Shown here piece by piece: positions 1-5,734 of a stretch of DNA of 9,433 nt (its first letter is position 1; every line of letters starts with the position of its first letter). Below the pieces are notes generated by a model. That model saw nothing but the letters and a program-made list of their open reading frames with translations. It ran no database searches and was not told the DNA's origin. Source of the stretch: Candidatus Bipolaricaulota bacterium (lineage in GTDB: Bacteria; Bipolaricaulota; Bipolaricaulia; Bipolaricaulales; Bipolaricaulaceae); the NCBI GenBank assembly GCA_027027485.1, contig JALVLL010000185.1, positions 1-9,433 of the forward strand, in the 5' to 3' direction. The translations under genes and the position numbers were made by a program.

Positions 1-211
1 AGCGAAGCTGGGAAAGGCCTCCCGGGGGATGATGGGAGATCACCCCCGTCGCCCCGAGCTCCCGGGCCAAGAGGAGCTCTCCCACCCCCACATCGATGGC
101 GAAAAGAACTTTCTTTCCCAACTCCCCGGGCACGAGGACCCCGGAGTCCGCCGGGATCTCCTCCAAGCCCGCGAGCTCCAACGCCAGCTTCAGCGCCTCA
201 TCGGCCCGCAA
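1..211 (-). CDS. NIF3-like (NGG1p-interacting factor 3) metal-binding protein, 3' part outside window
   Basis: About 70 N-terminal residues are visible before the gene leaves the window at base 1. The translation begins LRADEALKLALELAGLEEIP. It continues through a proline/glycine turn into a hydrophobic strand (KVLFAIDVG), a helix (ELLLARELGA) and then VISHHPPGG. The Ile-Asp strand followed by a helix and a His-His-Pro loop is the N-terminal pattern of the NIF3/DUF34 family, where these histidines help bind a dinuclear metal site. The biochemical role of the family is poorly defined. I chose a TTG start at 211-209 because GAGGAGG lies 6 nt upstream and no ATG or GTG fits. It overlaps the 3' end of hpt by 14 nt, so the two are probably co-transcribed and translationally coupled. 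Family assignment is from memory of motifs on a fragment; the frame itself is secure. Confidence 0.6.
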   Translation of the reverse strand, partial: MRADEALKLALELAGLEEIPADSGVLVPGELGKKVLFAIDVGVGELLLARELGATGVISHHPPGGLSQLR

Positions 212-788
212 CCCCAGCCTCCTCGTAGATCTTCCGCTTTAGGACCCCGATGAAGGGGAGGTTCCGGTAGAGCTCGGCGAAATCCAGCCCATACCCCACC
301 ACGAAGACGTCCTCCGGGAGGGTGAACCCCACGTAATGCACCGGCACCTCCACTTGGCGGCGGGCGGGTTTGTCGATGAGGGTGCAAATGCGGATGCTGG
401 CAGGGGAGCGGGCGCGGAAGAGCCTGAGGATGTGGTCCAAGGTGTTCCCGGTGTCCACGATGTCCTCCACGATGAGAACGTCCCTTTTGTGGATGGAGCG
501 GTCCAGGTCCTTTAAGATCCGCACCTCGCCAGGGGAGGTACCGTTGCGGTAGCTGGAGACGGACATAAGGTCGTATTCCAAGGGGATATCCATGACGCGG
601 ATGAGATCCGCGAGGAAAGGCATAGCCCCCTTCAGGATCCCCACCACAAGGAGCGGCCGCCCATAGGGGTCCTTGGCCGCACCGCCGCGGTAATCGCGGG
701 CGATCTCCTCCCCGAGTTCTTTGACCCTGCGGGCTATCTCCTCGGCGCTTATGAGGACGCGCTCGATCTCCTCCCTTAGGCCCTTCAT
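198..788 (-). CDS. hpt: Hypoxanthine(-guanine) phosphoribosyltransferase
   Basis: Cytosolic purine-salvage enzyme that transfers the phosphoribosyl group of PRPP to hypoxanthine (and usually guanine). From the ATG at 788 it is 196 aa, near the usual 175-190 for bacterial HPRT. The PRPP loop VLIVEDIVDTGNT lies at residues 104-116 and is close to the textbook VLIVEDIIDTG. LVVGILKGAMPFLADL near residue 47 is the family's Leu-Lys-Gly loop, and SVSSYRNGT precedes the flexible loop. The C-terminal EDVFVVGYGLDFAELYRNLPFIGVL block is the family's purine-binding end. An in-frame ATG at 869 would add 27 residues (ISLSDTRFQSG...) with no family resemblance and no good SD, so I prefer 788. That start also lacks an SD but has a -10-like TATCAT exactly 7 nt upstream, which would suit a leaderless message. 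The gene overlaps the NIF3-like gene downstream by 14 nt. Confidence 0.93.
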   Translation of the reverse strand: MKGLREEIERVLISAEEIARRVKELGEEIARDYRGGAAKDPYGRPLLVVGILKGAMPFLADLIRVMDIPLEYDLMSVSSYRNGTSPGEVRILKDLDRSIHKRDVLIVEDIVDTGNTLDHILRLFRARSPASIRICTLIDKPARRQVEVPVHYVGFTLPEDVFVVGYGLDFAELYRNLPFIGVLKRKIYEEAGVAGR

Positions 789-795
789 AGAGAAA

Positions 796-801
796 ATGAT
801 A
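796..801 (-). promoter_or_regulatory. Possible -10 element of hpt (leaderless arrangement)
   Basis: On the minus strand TATCAT (5 of 6 matches to TATAAT) is followed by TTTCTCT and then the ATG of hpt, so a start point at the normal distance would fall on the A of the ATG. No convincing -35 is seen 17-18 nt upstream (GCTGAT or TGCTGA), and there is no SD between the box and the start codon. This is a suggestion from spacing only. Confidence 0.3.
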
Positions 802-887
802 CCGAAATCCGCGGCGGTATCAGCACGGGAGAAGCCGGATTGGAATCGCGTGTCCGAGAGAGAGATCATTGCGGGAGAGGATACTCC

Positions 888-917
888 GGGAATCGATTCC
901 CACCGGCCAGGCCGGTG
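888..917. repeat. Two abutting perfect palindromes upstream of hpt
   Basis: GGGAATCGATTCCC (888-901) is a perfect 14-bp palindrome. It shares base 901 with CACCGGCCAGGCCGGTG (901-917), which has 8-bp arms around one base. They lie 100-130 nt upstream of the hpt start. On minus-strand RNA they could form two successive hairpins (CCGGTG-type 6-bp stem, then GGGAA/TTCCC around TCGA). There is no following U-tract, so they are not a typical terminator. They could be a double operator for the hpt unit or a processing/stability element; the sequence alone does not decide. Confidence 0.55.
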
Positions 918-1089
918 ATCTTATCCTTGGTTATGATCGTGGCCCGTACACCGGCGCCGGGCCCAGGTCTTCTCGTCTCTCTTCACGCTCGCCCCCATGG
1001 CTGTGGGGCTTGTGATTTTGGATCGAGATGCCGTTCCGCGATCGCCTAAGGGCGGGGCACTTGAAAGCGAGGGTCTTGATCGGATCTTC

Positions 1090-1356
1090 CTAGCGCTCAT
1101 ATACCCAGACGGTCTCGCGCTCGAGCTTTTCTTTAAATGTACCCCGAAGTCTCTCCCACTCCTCCAAGGTGTAAACCAGGAGGTCGACTGGAACGGGGAG
1201 CTTTTCGTAGGGGAAGTCGGCCGCCCGGTAGATGAAGGGCTTTTTAGAACGGTCCACCACGATAACGAGGTCGAGATCGCTCCCCGGGCCCCAGTCGCCG
1301 CGTGCATAGGAGCCGAAATACCCGATCCGGATCACCTCGGGGTGTTCCCGGACCAC
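1090..1356 (-). CDS. MNT-type minimal nucleotidyltransferase (putative antitoxin partner of HEPN)
   Basis: An 88-residue minimal nucleotidyltransferase. FGSYARGDWGPGSDLDL contains the exact GSx10DxD metal/nucleotide signature, and the Asp in PVDLLVY fits the third catalytic carboxylate. In characterised MNT/HEPN pairs (MntA-HepT) the MNT protein AMPylates and silences a HEPN RNase; that role here is inferred from family and neighbour. The only usable start is the GTG at 1356, with the purines AGAGGGG directly against it, which is poor SD spacing. The codons between the upstream TAG (1398-1396) and this GTG encode SRCGRWVEGVV, which looks like the missing first helix of longer homologues but has no ATG, GTG or TTG. 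The N-terminus may therefore be truncated, start at a rare codon, or derive from a former HEPN-MNT overlap. It follows the HEPN gene by 39 nt. Confidence 0.8.
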   Translation of the reverse strand: MVREHPEVIRIGYFGSYARGDWGPGSDLDLVIVVDRSKKPFIYRAADFPYEKLPVPVDLLVYTLEEWERLRGTFKEKLERETVWVYER

Positions 1357-1395
1357 CCCCTCTACCCAGCGGCCACAGCGCGACCCACCGCTTCC

Positions 1396-1787
1396 CTAGG
1401 GGGCCATCTGAGAACGGACGAATTCAACGATCTCACGGGCATAGCGGATCGCCTCCTCGCTCTGGATGGGGCCGTAATGTTCGAACGGGGCCCTTCCGCG
1501 TGGGCGTTGGGGTAGCGGGTGGGCACGTAGAAGTTGTCCAGGACCTTGGCCTTTTCGATCAAGTCGGTTTCGGGTCTCGATCCAGGAGGGAGTTCCTGAA
1601 GCAGTCTCGCTATCACGTGCCCCCAGGCTTCCTGTCCCAGGTGTAAATGCAGGGCCTCCACCGCCTTCCCTGCGGCCTGGTGGGCCGCGAAACAGGCCCA
1701 CTCGCGTTTCCCTAGCTCCCGTGACTCCTCAGCGTGTTTGAGATCTCGCTCGGCTTGTTTCAGCCAATCGAAGCTCCGGTTTGCCAT
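1396..1787 (-). pseudogene. HEPN-domain protein (putative toxin of a HEPN/MNT pair), frameshifted
   Basis: The frame from the ATG at 1787 gives a typical small HEPN helical bundle (FDWLKQAERDLKHAEES, then ACFAAHQAAGKAVEALHLHL, then VLDNFYVPTRYPNAHAEG to residue 99). It then turns into arginine-rich nonsense that runs to 1362. The next frame from about 1490 restores a classic HEPN C-terminus, PFEHYGPIQSEEAIRYAREI and onward to EFVRSQMAP, ending at TAG 1398-1396. Inserting one base in the GGGGCCC run at 1487-1493 would give an intact 130-aa protein. R91-x4-H96 (RYPNAH) fits the Rx4-6H RNase motif of HEPN toxins and lies just before the break. No SD precedes the start. The cause may be real inactivation, phase variation, programmed slippage or a sequencing/assembly error. 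The start lies 47 nt after scpB, so it may be read from the condensin operon or from a weak promoter of its own. Confidence 0.82.
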
Positions 1788-1801
1788 CGGGATCGAATGA
1801 A

Positions 1802-1831
1802 AGCATAACCCGATTGAGGGCGATGTGTCTC
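1802..1831 (-). promoter_or_regulatory. Weak possible promoter for the HEPN/MNT pair
   Basis: On the minus strand GAGACA (1831-1826, 4 of 6 to TTGACA), an 18-nt spacer and TATGCT (1807-1802, 4 of 6 to TATAAT) lie between the scpB stop and the HEPN start. The predicted leader would be only about 7 nt and lacks an SD. This is weak evidence; co-transcription with scpB is equally possible. Confidence 0.25.
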
Positions 1832-1834
1832 CCT

Positions 1835-2311
1835 TCAGGGGCGGAAGTCCTTGGGGGACTCCAGGCCGAAGTAATCCAGGAACTCTTCGGTTATCTCGAG
1901 GACCTTAGTTTTCCCCTTCTTCTTCGCCCGCACGAACCCCATCTCGATGAGGCGGCGGATGTGGGAATAGGCCCTGTCGCCGCGGATCTTCACCACCTCG
2001 GCCTGGGTGATGGGGCCCCGGTAGGCTATCAGCGCCAAGGTCCGCAGCACCGGCTCCGGGATGTCCCCTCCCGGGGCGAAGGGGCGCACGAGCCTCGCGT
2101 ACTCGTCCGTGAGCTCCAGGATATACCCGCCCCCCTTCGTCCGCAGGCGGTACGGCTTTCCGGCGCGCTCGAGTTCCTCGGAGATGGCGTTGATGGCGGC
2201 GTGCACCTCTTCCTGGGGTATCCCCAAGACCCGCGAAAGCTCTTCCAGGGTGAGGGGCCTTGTGGCCACGAAGAGGGCGGCCTCAACAGCGGCCTTGGCG
2301 TCGATGGCCAT
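1835..2311 (-). CDS. scpB: Segregation and condensation protein B
   Basis: ScpB is the KITE-type accessory subunit of the Smc-ScpAB condensin, which compacts and separates chromosomes. It dimerises and binds the middle of the kleisin ScpA. The 158-aa product has the ScpB layout: two winged-helix domains, roughly residues 1-78 and 85-150. AVEAALFVATRPLTLEELSRVLG opens the first. LALIAYRGPITQAEVVKIRG, the family signature in the second, is followed by SHIRRLIEMGFV. It is slightly shorter than common bacterial ScpB (about 180-200 aa), lacking the extended acidic tail. The ATG at 2311 lies inside scpA (29-nt overlap) with only a weak AAGG upstream, so translation is probably coupled to scpA. It is the last condensin gene of the unit; no terminator is seen before the HEPN gene. 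Confidence 0.93.
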   Translation of the reverse strand: MAIDAKAAVEAALFVATRPLTLEELSRVLGIPQEEVHAAINAISEELERAGKPYRLRTKGGGYILELTDEYARLVRPFAPGGDIPEPVLRTLALIAYRGPITQAEVVKIRGDRAYSHIRRLIEMGFVRAKKKGKTKVLEITEEFLDYFGLESPKDFRP

Positions 2312-3017
2312 TCTTGGGGACCTTCACCACTAGCTCCCCCAAGAACCTCCTCTGGGAAAGCACCACCATACCCCGGGCGTCCAAGTGGAGGAGCTCCATG
2401 AACCGGGCCACCACTTCGTTCGGGTCGCGGCGGGAAAGGAGGGCCTCGAAGGGGACATCCCTTTTGCCGTTGACCAGGGAAAGGAGCTTCCGCCAGAGCC
2501 TCCGCGCCCTGACGCTGAACGGCTCCCCTTTGGGCATGGGGACCTCGACGGGCCTGCTGCGGGGGCGTTTGCGGCGCTTCCTCTTCTCCTGTTCCAGAGC
2601 CGCCCTGAGGGCCTGTTTCAGCTCTTCCAGCGTGATCTTCCGCCGGGGCCTCCGGGGCACGGTCGGCCTCAGTTCGGGGGAGATGAACACCCCCTCCTCG
2701 GGGATGAACTCCGCCTGTTGTGCGGCGGCGATAAGCGCCTCTTTTTCGTCCTCCGATGAGTCGCCGTCGCCGTGTTTGCCGTTTCCGTTCCCCTCCCTGA
2801 GGATTTCCGCTTTCAGCCTCAGGAGCACTGCCCCCACGAGGAGCATCCTCCCGGGGATCTCGAGCTCGAGCGTCCGGAGCCTCAGCATGTACTCCCGGAA
2901 CCTCCGCACGAGCTCAACGACGTCGATATCCCAGGGGTCCATGTCGTGGGTGAGCTCCCGGAGGACCTCCTCCCAATCGGCCCGTGCTAGCCTCTCCGGT
3001 GAGATCTCAGTGCGCAT
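2283..3017 (-). CDS. scpA: Segregation and condensation protein A (kleisin)
   Basis: ScpA is the kleisin that bridges the two Smc head domains and carries ScpB. The 244-aa product starts with a kleisin N-terminal helical region (WEEVLRELTHDMDPWDIDVV, residues 15-34, then VELVRRFREYMLRLR and LEIPGRMLLVGAVLLRLKAEIL). The MDPWDID wording recalls archaeal ScpA. Next comes a low-complexity Gly/Asn/Asp/Ser linker (about 76-92), the ScpB-binding middle, a strongly basic stretch (about 144-156, KRKRRKRPRSR) and a C-terminal winged helix (about 165-234) that should contact the Smc cap. It begins at ATG 3017, 11 nt inside smc, with GGAG about 10 nt upstream, and overlaps scpB by 29 nt. The tight overlaps suggest coordinated synthesis of the three subunits. 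Confidence 0.92.
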   Translation of the reverse strand: MRTEISPERLARADWEEVLRELTHDMDPWDIDVVELVRRFREYMLRLRTLELEIPGRMLLVGAVLLRLKAEILREGNGNGKHGDGDSSEDEKEALIAAAQQAEFIPEEGVFISPELRPTVPRRPRRKITLEELKQALRAALEQEKRKRRKRPRSRPVEVPMPKGEPFSVRARRLWRKLLSLVNGKRDVPFEALLSRRDPNEVVARFMELLHLDARGMVVLSQRRFLGELVVKVPKNGHRRQGRC

Positions 3018-5502
3018 ATCCGCTCAACTCCAGTGCCAGCACCCGGGAACAGCCTCCCCTCATGGTGACCCCATAGACCCTATCGGCGTAGCGGATGAGT
3101 TCCTCGTTGTGGGAGATCACGATCACCTGGGCTTCCCGGGCGATCTCCCGCAGCAGCCCCGCCAGCCTCTCGGAGTTCGGCTTGTCCAGGGCGGCGTCGA
3201 CCTCGTCGAAGAGGTAAAAGGGCGCGGGCTTCCCGGCCGAAAGGGCCAATATGAACGCCACCGCCACCAAAGCCCGTTCCCCCCCGGAGAGGGCATCGAG
3301 GAGCACCATCTCCTTGCCCGGCGGCCTCGCTTTCACCAAGAGGCCCGAGGAGATATCGCCGGGGACTTCCAGGGATATGCTCGCTTCCCCCCCGCCGAAG
3401 AGCTGTTTGAACCTGCGATCGAACTCCCGGGAGATGGCCTCCATGGTGGTCAGGAACTTCTCCACCTTGCGGCGCTCGATATCGGCGATCAAGGTCTCGA
3501 TCTCCCTCTTCTCCCTCTCCAGGGTGAGGACCCTTTCCTTGAAGGCCTGGAACTCCGCGAGGTACGCGTCGTACTCCTCGATGGCCCTCAGGTTCACGGG
3601 GCCGAAGGAGGAGAGCTCCGCCTCGAGCTCCCTTAACCTCCGCTGGAGGGCCGCGGCCGATCCCTCGGCCCGCTCCTCGGGCTCCTCCACCTCTCCCAGC
3701 AGGGCGAGCTTCCCCTGGATCTCACCGAGTTCCCGCTCGTAGCGGGCCAGCATCCCCCTGGCCCTCTCCAGGGCGCGGTAGATCTCCCTCCGGCGCTCCC
3801 GAAGCCCGAGGAGCTCCTCTTCCCGCTTGGATTTTCTCTTTTTCTCCCTGGCCTGGGCCAGGGTAGCTCGGTGGAGCTCCTTCTCGGCCTCGTTATATGC
3901 CGCCTGGAGCCTGGAGATCCCGGCCTTGAGCCTGCGGAGCTCCCCTTTGAGCCTCTCTATCTCTTCCTTCCTCGCGCCGATATCCGGCCCCTTCCTGCCC
4001 TTGGATTCCCGGAAGCCGCCGAAGAGGGCGCCCCCCCTCTCCAAGAGGTCGCCCTTGAGGCTCACCGCCCGCACGCCGAGCACATCCTTCAATACCCCGA
4101 GGTCCTCCACCACCAGGGTGTCGGCGAGCACGTACTTGAAAGCCGGGAGCACCCGCTCATCGCACCGGATGAGGTCCACCAGGAACCCGAGGATCCCCTT
4201 TTCCCCTATCAGCTCCTCGGCCTTGGGCGAGAGGGGAGGGGGCAGGAGCTTGTCCAAAGGGAGGAAGCGGGCGCGGCCGATGCGGTTCTCCCTGAGGTAC
4301 CGGATGCATTCCAGGGCCACCTCCCGGGTGGTGACCACGATGTCGTGGGCGTGCCCCCCCAAGGCGGCCTCCAGCGCGTCCTCGAACTCGGGGTCCACCT
4401 CCCCGAGCTCCCCCAGGGTCCCGAGGACCTGGTCCCATTCCAGGGAGAGGATCTCCTTCACGGGCTCCGGGATCCGGCGCTGGGGCGGGGAGAGGCGCTT
4501 TATCTCCTCCAGGGCGTCGGAGAGGGCCTTTATCTCCCGTTCCTTGGCCCTGGCCTCGGCTTCCTTCGCGGCGAGCTCCCCCCGGAGCCGCTCCACCTTC
4601 TGCACCAGCTCGATCACCCGGCCCTCGGTATCCGGCTCGCCCTCTTCCTCAAAGGGCTTCTCCCGCAGCTCCCATTCGATGGCCTCGATCCTCTTGTCGA
4701 GCTCGTCCACTTCGCCGGCGAGTTTCCCCACCTCGGCCTTGTATCGGCGCAGCTCCCCCTTGATCCTCGCCTCGGCCTCCTTGAGCTCCCGATACTTGAG
4801 GTACTTCAGGGTCGCCAGGATCCGGTTCCTTTCCCCCTCGAGCTCCCGGTACTTGAGGGCGGCCTCGCGCTCGCGGTGGAGCTCCACCAGTTGCCGCCGC
4901 CTTTCGGCGAGGAGGATCCTCGCGGCGTTGAGCCTCTCCTTGACTTGGGCGAGCTCGGAGATGGCCTTCGCCTTCCTCTCCTCGTAGGTGGCGATGCCGG
5001 CCACCTCCTCGATGAGCTCCCGGCGACGTTTCGGGGAGCGCTCCAGGACCTCGGTGACCATCCCCTGCTCCACGATGTAGTAGCCACCGGGCTCTATCCC
5101 GCCCAGGGAAAGGAGCCTCTCTACATCGCCCGCGGAGGCGGTCCTCCCCATGATCCTGTAGGTGGAGGAGGTGGAGGTGATCCGCCGCGATATCACCACC
5201 TCGTCCACGTGTCCGGGGAGGAGCTCGTCGAAGGTGCCCCGGGAGTTATCGAGGAAGAGCGCGACCTCCGCCACGGGGACGGTCTCGCCTTTTGGAGAGG
5301 TATGCAGCAGGTGCTCCAGCCTCCCCGCCCGGAGCTCCCGCGAGCGATACCCCATGACGAAGGTGATGGCCTCCAGGATGTTGGATTTCCCAGTGCCGTT
5401 CTCGCCCACGATGGCGGTGAACCCCGGGTAGAAGGGAATGGAAGTGCGCCTGCCGAAGGACTTGAACCCGGAGATTACCAGTCGCTTTATATGGGTGCTC
5501 AT
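3007..5502 (-). CDS. smc: Chromosome segregation ATPase Smc, short-armed form
   Basis: ABC-type ATPase core of bacterial condensin. Visible in order: N-terminal head with ISGFKSFG and Walker A GENGTGKS (33-40); Q-loop region YYIVEQG (141-147); ascending coiled coil (about 170-340); globular hinge (about 343-495, including the GGALFGGFRES segment); descending coil (about 505-685); C-terminal head with signature LSGGE (738-742), Walker B FYLFDEVD (762-769) and H-loop ISH (796-798). All catalytic motifs are intact. The length is 831 aa against about 1150-1190 for typical bacterial Smc. The missing residues are in the arms, each about 170 residues, roughly half the usual. It is not truncated, since both head halves and the hinge are complete. 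The ATG at 5502 forms an ATGA overlap with the stop of the upstream microprotein. GAGGAAGG abuts the ATG and is too close for a good SD, so translation is likely coupled. The N-terminal half has an archaeal flavour. Confidence 0.95.
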   Translation of the reverse strand: MSTHIKRLVISGFKSFGRRTSIPFYPGFTAIVGENGTGKSNILEAITFVMGYRSRELRAGRLEHLLHTSPKGETVPVAEVALFLDNSRGTFDELLPGHVDEVVISRRITSTSSTYRIMGRTASAGDVERLLSLGGIEPGGYYIVEQGMVTEVLERSPKRRRELIEEVAGIATYEERKAKAISELAQVKERLNAARILLAERRRQLVELHREREAALKYRELEGERNRILATLKYLKYRELKEAEARIKGELRRYKAEVGKLAGEVDELDKRIEAIEWELREKPFEEEGEPDTEGRVIELVQKVERLRGELAAKEAEARAKEREIKALSDALEEIKRLSPPQRRIPEPVKEILSLEWDQVLGTLGELGEVDPEFEDALEAALGGHAHDIVVTTREVALECIRYLRENRIGRARFLPLDKLLPPPLSPKAEELIGEKGILGFLVDLIRCDERVLPAFKYVLADTLVVEDLGVLKDVLGVRAVSLKGDLLERGGALFGGFRESKGRKGPDIGARKEEIERLKGELRRLKAGISRLQAAYNEAEKELHRATLAQAREKKRKSKREEELLGLRERRREIYRALERARGMLARYERELGEIQGKLALLGEVEEPEERAEGSAAALQRRLRELEAELSSFGPVNLRAIEEYDAYLAEFQAFKERVLTLEREKREIETLIADIERRKVEKFLTTMEAISREFDRRFKQLFGGGEASISLEVPGDISSGLLVKARPPGKEMVLLDALSGGERALVAVAFILALSAGKPAPFYLFDEVDAALDKPNSERLAGLLREIAREAQVIVISHNEELIRYADRVYGVTMRGGCSRVLALELSGYAH

Positions 5503-5627
5503 CCTTCCTCGAAGAGAGGGAGCTGCACCACCCTGGGCGGCCTCCCTTCCTGCGGGGATCCTGTCCCTTCAGGTCGCTCCCCGGTGTTCTGGGCTTGTTC
5601 GGGCGTCCTTACCCCAAGCTCTCCCAT
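5499..5627 (-). CDS. 42-aa microprotein with C-terminal sliding-clamp-binding-like motif, first gene of the smc operon
   Basis: The unit starts with ATG 5627-5625, with GGGGAGG exactly 6 nt upstream, the best SD in the window. It ends at TGA 5501-5499, overlapping the smc start as ATGA. A near-ideal promoter lies just upstream, so this frame is the first one translated from the condensin operon. The protein (MGELGVRTPEQAQ... then GRPPRVVQLPLFEEG) is rich in Pro, Gly, Glu, Arg and Gln from residue 7 to 32 and should be disordered, with no membrane segment or cysteine. Residues 35-39, QLPLF, match the eubacterial beta-clamp (DnaN) binding consensus QL(S/D)LF. Translation signals are direct evidence; clamp binding is inference from the motif. 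It might alternatively be only a leader peptide that loads ribosomes for smc, or a small Smc partner. I know no named family for it. Confidence 0.72.
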   Translation of the reverse strand: MGELGVRTPEQAQNTGERPEGTGSPQEGRPPRVVQLPLFEEG

Positions 5628-5633
5628 ACGTAT

Positions 5634-5640
5634 CCTCCCC
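5634..5640 (-). promoter_or_regulatory. Strong SD of the microprotein
   Basis: GGGGAGG on the minus strand, followed by ATACGT and the ATG at 5627. Strength and spacing decide that the microprotein frame is translated and leave smc, which has no well-spaced SD of its own, dependent on coupling. Confidence 0.75.
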
Positions 5641-5656
5641 AAGGATCTACGTGACG

Positions 5657-5685
5657 ACTATAACTTTCGCTTTCCGGGACGGCAA
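5657..5685 (-). promoter_or_regulatory. Sigma-70-type promoter of the microprotein-smc-scpA-scpB operon
   Basis: Minus strand: TTGCCG (5685-5680, 4 of 6 to TTGACA), a 17-nt spacer, then TATAGT (5662-5657, 5 of 6 to TATAAT). The predicted start near 5650 leaves a leader of about 22 nt with a well-placed SD. The -35 box overlaps the U-tract of the preceding terminator. Confidence 0.7.
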
Positions 5686-5715
5686 AAGGGGAGGGAAGGG
5701 GGGCATTCCCTCCCC
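5684..5715 (-). terminator. Rho-independent terminator of the coiled-coil protein gene
   Basis: Minus-strand RNA would form a perfect 10-bp stem GGGGAGGGAA/TTCCCTCCCC (5715-5706 with 5697-5688) around an 8-nt C-rich loop, followed at once by TTTT (5687-5684). It begins 19 nt after the stop codon of the upstream gene. The plus-strand direction has no T-run, so it should act only on minus-strand transcription. Confidence 0.8.
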
Positions 5716-5734
5716 GACATCTCCATGCCCTCCT

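Larger units (their letters stand above)
789..1089. other. Non-coding gap between the MNT gene and hpt
   Basis: About 300 nt without a convincing gene on either strand. It holds the possible hpt -10 element (796-801), the palindrome pair (888-917) and a weaker inverted repeat GGCCCG...CGGGCC (941-963) enclosing CCGGCGCCGG. Short open frames here lack SDs and do not resemble known proteins. There is no clear terminator after the MNT gene, so read-through from the genes upstream is possible. Confidence 0.5.

Noticed and set aside
198..869. Longer hpt start at 869
   Set aside because: The extra 27 residues do not resemble HPRT, and no well-placed SD is seen. The start at 788 matches family length better.
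885..935. tRNA-like T-arm in the GGGAATCGATTCCC region
   Set aside because: The loop lacks the TTCRA pattern, and no acceptor, D or anticodon arms can be paired around it.
921..997. Possible 25-residue minus-strand frame (MGASVKRDEKTW...) in the gap upstream of hpt
   Set aside because: No SD, promoter or coupling to a neighbour; too short to support alone.
997..1515. Plus-strand frame of 172 codons antisense to the HEPN/MNT genes
   Set aside because: No SD and no family resemblance. The opposite strand encodes clear GSx10DxD and HEPN motifs.
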